Source: Pseudomonadota bacterium (lineage in GTDB: Bacteria; Myxococcota; Myxococcia; Myxococcales; Myxococcaceae). From it: a DNA stretch of 64,000 nucleotides. Position numbers and translations under genes: made by a program. Where the stretch lies: positions 1 to 64,000 of the forward strand of contig JAFAAN010000120.1 of assembly GCA_023426545.1 (NCBI GenBank), read 5' to 3'. The notes beneath the pieces were generated by a model. The model was not told the DNA's origin, searched no databases, and saw only the letters and a program-made list of their open reading frames with translations. Of this stretch, positions 59,107 through 64,000 are shown piece by piece; the stretch's first letter is position 1, and every line of letters begins with the position of its first letter.

Positions 59107-60891
59107 TCACTCCTTGTGGGGCAGGAGCTTGTCCACCATGCCCTTGAAAGACTGCTTCACCACCCCGCCGAGGTCCTCGTCCCCACCCGCCAGGGACTCG
59201 AGGAAGTGCTTCGCCTGTTCGAAGGTGATGTGCGGCGGCAGGGGCGGCACGTCCGGGTCCACGTAGGCCTCCAGGACCACCGGCCGGTTCGCGGCGAACG
59301 CTTCATCCCACGCCCGCGCAATCTGCTCCGGCCGGTCCACGCGGATGCCCCGGAGGCCCAGGGACTCGGCGTACCTCGCGTACGGGAAGTCGGGCAGCGT
59401 CTGCGTGGCCGGATTCTTCGGGTCCCCCGCCATCACCCGCTGCTCCCACGTGACCTGGTTCAGGTCCCGGTTGTTGAGGACGAGGACGACGAAGCGCGGG
59501 TCCTTCCACTCCGTCCAGTACTTCGCCACGGTGATGAGCTCCGCGTTGCCGTTCATCTGCATGGCGCCATCACCCACCATGGCCAGCACGGGCCGATGCG
59601 GGAACGCGAACTTGGCGCCAATGGCATACGGCATCCCGCAGCCCATGGTGGCGAGGTTGCCGGACAGCGACGCCATCATCCCCTTGCGCACCTTCACATC
59701 CCGCGCGTACCAGTTCGTCCCCGAGCCCGAGTCGGCCGTGAGGATGACGCCATCCGGCAGCTTCGGCGACAGCTCCCAGAAGATGCGCTGCGGGTTGATG
59801 GGGTTGGCCCCGTTCATCGCCTGGGCCTCGGACGTCTTCCACCACTGGCGGATGCCCCTCTCCAACTGCTCGCGCCACCGCCGGTCCGCCTTGCGCTGGA
59901 GCAACGGTATCAGCGCGCGCAGCGTCTCCTTCGAGTCGCCAATCAACCCCACCTCCATCGGATAGCGGATGGAGACCATGCGCCCGTCGAGGTCCACCTG
60001 GACGCCGCGCGCCTGCCCTTCCGGGGGAAGGAACTCCGCGTAGGGGAAGCTCGTGCCCACCATCAGCAGCGTGTCGCAGTTCATCATCATGTCCCACGAG
60101 GGCCTGGTGCCCAGCAGGCCGATGGAGCCCGTGACGAAGGGGAGGTCATCCGGCAGCGCGGCCTTGCCCAGCAGCGCCTTGGCCACGCCCGCGCCCAGCA
60201 GGTCCGCCACCTCCACCACCTCGTCCGCGGCCCCAAAGGCGCCCGCGCCGATGAGGATGGACACCCGCTTCCCCTCGTTGAGCACGTCCGCGGCGCGGCG
60301 CAAGTCCTTCTCCTGGGGGATGACGCGAGGCGCGCTGTATCCCACGCTGGAGTGGACGGTGCCGTGCTTCCGCGCTGGCGGCTGGTACTCCAGCTCCTGC
60401 ACGTCGTTGGGGATGATGACGCACGTCACCGAGCGCTCGGACTGCGCGATGCGCACCGCCCGGTCGATGGCGTGCCGCACGGCCGAGGCCTGCGTCACCA
60501 TGGTGACGTACTCGCTGGCCACGTCCTTGAAGAGGACGGGCAGATCCACCTCCTGCTGGTAGTGGCCGCCCAGCGCCGCGCGGGCCTGCTGGCCGATGAT
60601 GGCCACCACCGGCTGGTGGTCGAGCTTCGCGTCGTAGAGGCCGTTGAGCAGGTGGATGGCGCCCGGACCGGACGTGGCGAGGCACACCCCGACCTCGCCG
60701 GTGAACTTCGCGTGGGCGCACGCGGAGAAGGCGGCCATCTCCTCGTGGCGGACCTGGACGAACTGGAACTCGGAGGTGCGGCCCAGCGCACCAATGATGC
60801 CGTTGATGCCGTCACCCGGATAGCCATAGATGCGGCGAATGCCCCACTGGGAGAGGCGATACAGCAGGTAGTCAGCAACGGTCGCGCTCAT
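59107..60891 (-). CDS. Thiamine-pyrophosphate enzyme, pyruvate oxidase-like
   Basis: A protein of 594 residues. The N-terminal TPP domain starts TVADYLLYRLSQWGIRRIYG followed by YPGDGINGIIGAL and QVRHEEMAAFSACAHAKFTG with the conserved catalytic Glu. The central domain and the C-terminal TPP-binding motif VGDGAMQMNGNAELITVAKY then VLVLNNRDLN follow. Such proteins resemble pyruvate oxidase (PoxB/YdaP) or acetolactate synthase; the sequence near VTGSIGLLGTRPSW fits the oxidase group. The divergent partner gene encodes a D-lactate-dehydrogenase-like protein, so a lactate-pyruvate-acetate function is likely. ATG 60891 is the family start; the frame from 61266 is an extension. Confidence 0.87.
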   Translation of the reverse strand: MSATVADYLLYRLSQWGIRRIYGYPGDGINGIIGALGRTSEFQFVQVRHEEMAAFSACAHAKFTGEVGVCLATSGPGAIHLLNGLYDAKLDHQPVVAIIGQQARAALGGHYQQEVDLPVLFKDVASEYVTMVTQASAVRHAIDRAVRIAQSERSVTCVIIPNDVQELEYQPPARKHGTVHSSVGYSAPRVIPQEKDLRRAADVLNEGKRVSILIGAGAFGAADEVVEVADLLGAGVAKALLGKAALPDDLPFVTGSIGLLGTRPSWDMMMNCDTLLMVGTSFPYAEFLPPEGQARGVQVDLDGRMVSIRYPMEVGLIGDSKETLRALIPLLQRKADRRWREQLERGIRQWWKTSEAQAMNGANPINPQRIFWELSPKLPDGVILTADSGSGTNWYARDVKVRKGMMASLSGNLATMGCGMPYAIGAKFAFPHRPVLAMVGDGAMQMNGNAELITVAKYWTEWKDPRFVVLVLNNRDLNQVTWEQRVMAGDPKNPATQTLPDFPYARYAESLGLRGIRVDRPEQIARAWDEAFAANRPVVLEAYVDPDVPPLPPHITFEQAKHFLESLAGGDEDLGGVVKQSFKGMVDKLLPHKE

Positions 60892-61122
60892 CGAAGTTCC
60901 CCGTGTCGGTGCGAAAGTTCGCCCCACAAGCTGGGCACGCACGATGGGCACGAGGAACCCGCGCGGTACGCCCCCCAGAAGGGCCGCTCGCCCCATGCGC
61001 CCGGCAGTGGGCGGGCGGACTCGCGCTCCGGCCCCACTCCGCATGTCCTCCGCGGCGCCAGGGTGCGTAGGTTCACCGCGAGCCCCACTCCGGGGCTGCG
61101 ATGAGCCAGAAGGGAGCCTGAC
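60892..61122. promoter_or_regulatory. Divergent intergenic region between the TPP enzyme and the FAD/Fe-S dehydrogenase
   Basis: 231 bases between start codons at 60891 (minus) and 61123 (plus). AGGGAG at 61110-61115 is the ribosome site for the plus-strand gene. Both promoters should lie here, suggesting joint control. I see no palindrome strong enough to name an operator. Confidence 0.4.
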
Positions 61123-64000
61123 ATGCGGCCCGCGGAATCCCTCCAGCGCACCTGGTCGAGGCTTGCGCGCAGACGGCCCGGCCCCCACCCGCTGCCTGGC
61201 AGCCAGGGTGGAGACGTGACGGTGGACCTCAAGGGGCTGGAGGAGGACCTGCGGCGAGCCGTGCATGGAGAGGTCCGCTTCGATGACGGCAGCCGAGCGC
61301 TCTACGCCACGGACGCCTCCAACTACCGGCAGGTGCCCATCGGCGTCGTCATCCCCCGGAGCCTGGACGACGTCATCCAGACGGTGCGCGTCTGCCGGGA
61401 GTACGGCGCGCCGCTGCTGTCACGCGGCGGAGGCACCAGCCTGGCGGGCCAGTGCTGCAACGTCGCCGTGGTCATCGATTGGATGAAGTACCTGGGCGGA
61501 GTGCTGGAGCTGGACCCGGGGACGAGGTCCGCCCGCGTGCTGCCTGGCACCGTGCTGGACGACTTGAGGGACCGCGCCGAGCAGTTCCACCTCACGTTCG
61601 GCCCAGACCCCTCCACACACAATCACTGCACGCTGGGGGGCATGCTGGGAAACAACGCGTGCGGCTCGCACGCGCAGATGGCCGGGCCCGTCTCCCACAA
61701 CGTCCAGGAGCTGGACGTGCTCACCTACGACGGCCTGCGTCTGAAGGTGGGCCCTACCTCCGACGAAGAGCTCCGGGCCATCATTCGCGCGGGCGGCCGG
61801 CGCGGCGACATCTACCGGGGGCTCCGGGACCTGAGCGACCGCTACGCGGACGAAATCCGCCGCCGCTATCCCCACATCCCCCGGCGCATCTCCGGCTACA
61901 ACCTCGACGCCCTGCTGCCCGAGCAGGGGTTCGACGTGGCGCGCGCCCTGGTGGGCACCGAGGGGACGTGCGTCACCCTCCTCACCGCGAAGCTGAGGCT
62001 CGTCGACAGCCCGCCGCACCGGGTGGTGGTGCTGCTCGGCTACCCGGACATCTACACCGCGGGAGACCACGCCCAGGAGCTGGCCGCGCGCTTCCAGCCG
62101 CTCGCCCTGGAGGGCCTGGATGACGAGCTCATCCGAAACGTCGTCGTGAAGGGCCGCGCGAACGAGCAGGAGTCCCTCCAGCCCAAGAGCTCGCACATGG
62201 AGTTCCTCCCGCTCCTGCCAGGAGGGTCGGCCTACCTCATGCTGGAGCTTGGCGGGGACACCCATGAGGAAGCCATCGCGCGGGCGCACGAGCTGATGGC
62301 CCAGGTCCGCGGGGGCCCCGGGGCGCCGGTGGACCAGCGGCTGTACAGCGAGCCGGAGCACGTCGAACACGTGTGGAAGATTCGCGAGTCGGGCCTGGGC
62401 GCGACGGCGCGCGTGCCCGGCCGGCCGGATACATGGCCTGGCTGGGAGGACTCGGCGGTGCCCCCGGAGAAGCTGGGAGGATACCTGCGCGCGCTGCGCA
62501 AGCTGTACGACAAGTACGGCTATGACGCCTCGCTCTACGGTCACTTCGGGCAGGGGTGCGTGCACACGCGCATCGACTTCGACCTCGTCTCCACCCAGGG
62601 CATCCGGAACTACCGCGCCTTCATCGGCGAGGCGGTGGACCTGTGCCTCTCCTACGGCGGCTCCATGTCGGGCGAGCATGGCGACGGCCAGTCGCGCGCC
62701 GAGTTCCTGCCCCGGATGTTCGGCCCGGAGCTGACGCACGCCTTCCGCGAGTTCAAGCGCATCTGGGACCCGCGGGGGAAGATGAACCCGGGCAAGGTGG
62801 TGGACCCGAACCCTCTCGACCAGGAGCTGCGCCTGGGGCGGGACTACCGCCAGCGGACCTGGAAGCCGAAGACGCACTTCCAGTACCCGGATGATGACGG
62901 CCTGCTCCACCGTGCCGCCGAGCGCTGCGTGGGCGTGGGCAAGTGCCGGCGCGAGAGCGGTGGCACCATGTGCCCCAGCTACATGGTGACGAAGGAGGAG
63001 CGGCACACCACTCGCGGCCGGGCGCACCTGCTCTTCGAGATGCTTCAGGGGCAGGTCATCCGAAAAGGCTGGCGCGATGCGAACGTGAAGGAGTCGCTGG
63101 ACCTGTGCCTGGCGTGTAAAGGCTGCAAAGGCGACTGCCCGGTGAACGTGGACCTGGCGACGTACAAGGCGGAGTTCCTGTCGCACTACCACCGGGGCCG
63201 CCTGCGCCCGAGGCCCGCCTACGCCATGGGCCTCATCATGCTCTGGGCCCGCGCGGCCATGCTGGCGCCAGCGCTGGTGAACCTCCTCACCCAGCGCGCG
63301 TCGAGCCGGAAGCTGCTGCAGACCCTGGGCGGCATGTCCACGCGGCGGAAGATGCCTCGCTTCGCGCCGGAGTCCTTCCAGCGCTGGGTACAACGGACGC
63401 GGCCGTCGCCGCGCAACACGGGCCAGCAGCGGGTGCTGCTGTGGCCGGACACCTTCAACAACCACTTCTTCCCCGAGACGGCCGCCGCGGCGCTGGAGGT
63501 GCTGGAGGACGCGGGCTTCGAGGTGGCGGTCCCCCAGGGCGCGGTGTGCTGCGGCCGGCCGCTCTATGACTTCGGGATGTTGCCCACGGCGAAGTGGATG
63601 CTTCGGCGCATGGTGGAGCGCCTGCGGCCGGAGATTGAAGCCGGGGTGCCGCTGGTGGGGCTGGAGCCCAGCTGCGTATCGGTGTTCCGAGACGAGCTGC
63701 GCAACCTCTTTCCGGACTGGAGCCTGGCGCGGCAGCTGCGCCGCCAGACGTTCCTCTTCAGCGAGTTCCTCGGGCGGTATGCGAAGGACTGGCAGCCGCC
63801 GCGCCTGGAGAAGAAGGCGGTGGTACACGGGCATTGCCACCATCAATCGCTCTTCAAGATGCGCGATGAGGAGAAGCTGCTCGACAAGGTGGGCCTGGAC
63901 TACGCGGTGCCGGAGACGGGCTGCTGCGGCATGGCGGGCTCGTTCGGCTTCGAGGCGGGAGCGAAGTACGAGGTCTCCCAGAAGGTGGGCGAGCGTGCGC
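61123..64000 (+). CDS. FAD-linked dehydrogenase fused to Fe-S/CCG domains, D-lactate dehydrogenase-like (cut by window end)
   Basis: At least 959 residues are visible and the frame is open at the right edge. The FAD_binding_4 domain starts YATDASNYRQVPIGVVIPRS and has LLSRGGGTSLAGQCCN and GTEGTCVTLL; the FAD-oxidase C-terminal region includes YGHFGQGCVHTRIDFDL then SGEHGDGQSRAEFL. Iron-sulfur motifs follow (CVGVGKCRRESGGTMCPS; CLACKGCKGDCP). Two CCG half-domains (AVCCGRPLYDFG, GCCGMAGSFGFEAG) close the visible part. This is the Dld/GlcDF-type fused architecture that oxidises D-lactate or glycolate at the membrane. ATG 61123 is followed by 30 weakly conserved residues; GTG 61216 is a possible later start. 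Confidence 0.88.
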   Translation, partial: MRPAESLQRTWSRLARRRPGPHPLPGSQGGDVTVDLKGLEEDLRRAVHGEVRFDDGSRALYATDASNYRQVPIGVVIPRSLDDVIQTVRVCREYGAPLLSRGGGTSLAGQCCNVAVVIDWMKYLGGVLELDPGTRSARVLPGTVLDDLRDRAEQFHLTFGPDPSTHNHCTLGGMLGNNACGSHAQMAGPVSHNVQELDVLTYDGLRLKVGPTSDEELRAIIRAGGRRGDIYRGLRDLSDRYADEIRRRYPHIPRRISGYNLDALLPEQGFDVARALVGTEGTCVTLLTAKLRLVDSPPHRVVVLLGYPDIYTAGDHAQELAARFQPLALEGLDDELIRNVVVKGRANEQESLQPKSSHMEFLPLLPGGSAYLMLELGGDTHEEAIARAHELMAQVRGGPGAPVDQRLYSEPEHVEHVWKIRESGLGATARVPGRPDTWPGWEDSAVPPEKLGGYLRALRKLYDKYGYDASLYGHFGQGCVHTRIDFDLVSTQGIRNYRAFIGEAVDLCLSYGGSMSGEHGDGQSRAEFLPRMFGPELTHAFREFKRIWDPRGKMNPGKVVDPNPLDQELRLGRDYRQRTWKPKTHFQYPDDDGLLHRAAERCVGVGKCRRESGGTMCPSYMVTKEERHTTRGRAHLLFEMLQGQVIRKGWRDANVKESLDLCLACKGCKGDCPVNVDLATYKAEFLSHYHRGRLRPRPAYAMGLIMLWARAAMLAPALVNLLTQRASSRKLLQTLGGMSTRRKMPRFAPESFQRWVQRTRPSPRNTGQQRVLLWPDTFNNHFFPETAAAALEVLEDAGFEVAVPQGAVCCGRPLYDFGMLPTAKWMLRRMVERLRPEIEAGVPLVGLEPSCVSVFRDELRNLFPDWSLARQLRRQTFLFSEFLGRYAKDWQPPRLEKKAVVHGHCHHQSLFKMRDEEKLLDKVGLDYAVPETGCCGMAGSFGFEAGAKYEVSQKVGERA

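Noticed and set aside
59116..61104. 662-codon open frame antisense to the TPP enzyme
   Set aside because: No domain or ribosome site; composition is typical of an antisense shadow.
61420..63846. 808-codon open frame antisense to the FAD/Fe-S dehydrogenase
   Set aside because: It is a GC-bias shadow; the plus strand shows FAD, Fe-S and CCG motifs throughout.

Overview
The window looks like a chromosome segment of a myxobacterium of the Myxococcaceae (Myxococcus, Corallococcus or Pyxidicoccus type). The evidence is the very GC-rich, densely coding DNA with strong GC3 bias (long open frames on the antisense of most genes), a MYXO-CTERM-like sorting tail, ELWxxDGT-repeat, DUF6624, DUF6328 and BP74-type proteins, many lipoproteins, paired lipoxygenases and heavy two-component/ArsR/TrmB regulation. 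No rRNA, tRNA, CRISPR array or intact insertion sequence was seen; two transposase remnants and a few broken genes mark older rearrangement.

Layout. 1-2.9 kb: the end of a cell-wall-hydrolase-like gene, a terminator, then a candidate graspetide (omega-ester/amide RiPP) operon: a precursor with four 25-residue core repeats, an ATP-grasp ligase and a 2OG-Fe(II) oxygenase. 2.9-5.8 kb: an IS3-type transposase remnant directly before a rifampin phosphotransferase gene. 5.8-13.3 kb: DMT exporter with AraC regulator, a trigger-factor-like chaperone next to a large Ala/Gly-rich protein, an AlaX editing protein, an IS5 remnant, and a PDZ protein divergent from the next block. 13.7-20.3 kb: a compact gas-vesicle operon (Hsp20, CDC48-type AAA+, three GvpF/L, GvpA, GvpG, GvpS, GvpK, GvpJ) closed by a strong hairpin.

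20.4-34.5 kb: polysaccharide deacetylase, a frameshifted DUF6328 gene, a response regulator/histidine kinase pair, a BP74-domain protein, a methyltransferase, a copper-handling operon (metal-binding lipoprotein, TolC-like protein, Tat multicopper oxidase), an SDR, a secreted subtilisin-like lipoprotein and another methyltransferase. 34.5-42.7 kb: an SRPBCC remnant, a DUF6624 lipoprotein, nrfHA (nitrite to ammonium), two convergent DUF1801 genes, an ArsR-SRPBCC-DoxX operon, a PhnA-like zinc ribbon and an ELWxxDGT lipoprotein.

42.7-51.6 kb is a second striking locus: two divergent lipoxygenases, one followed by a cytochrome P450, a membrane desaturase/hydroxylase, a Coq4-like protein and two SDRs, which together look like an oxylipin biosynthesis pathway. 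51.7-64 kb: a small basic protein, a Tat-exported molybdenum hydroxylase with its 2Fe-2S subunit, a lipoprotein, a TrmB-type regulator with an obvious palindromic operator and a probable leaderless start, an aspartyl protease-PDZ protein, and divergent genes for a pyruvate-oxidase-like TPP enzyme and a D-lactate-dehydrogenase-like FAD/Fe-S protein that runs off the end.

Best candidates for undescribed biology are the graspetide-like operon with an oxygenase and an unfamiliar core, the lipoxygenase/P450 cluster, and gas vesicles in a gliding myxobacterium.
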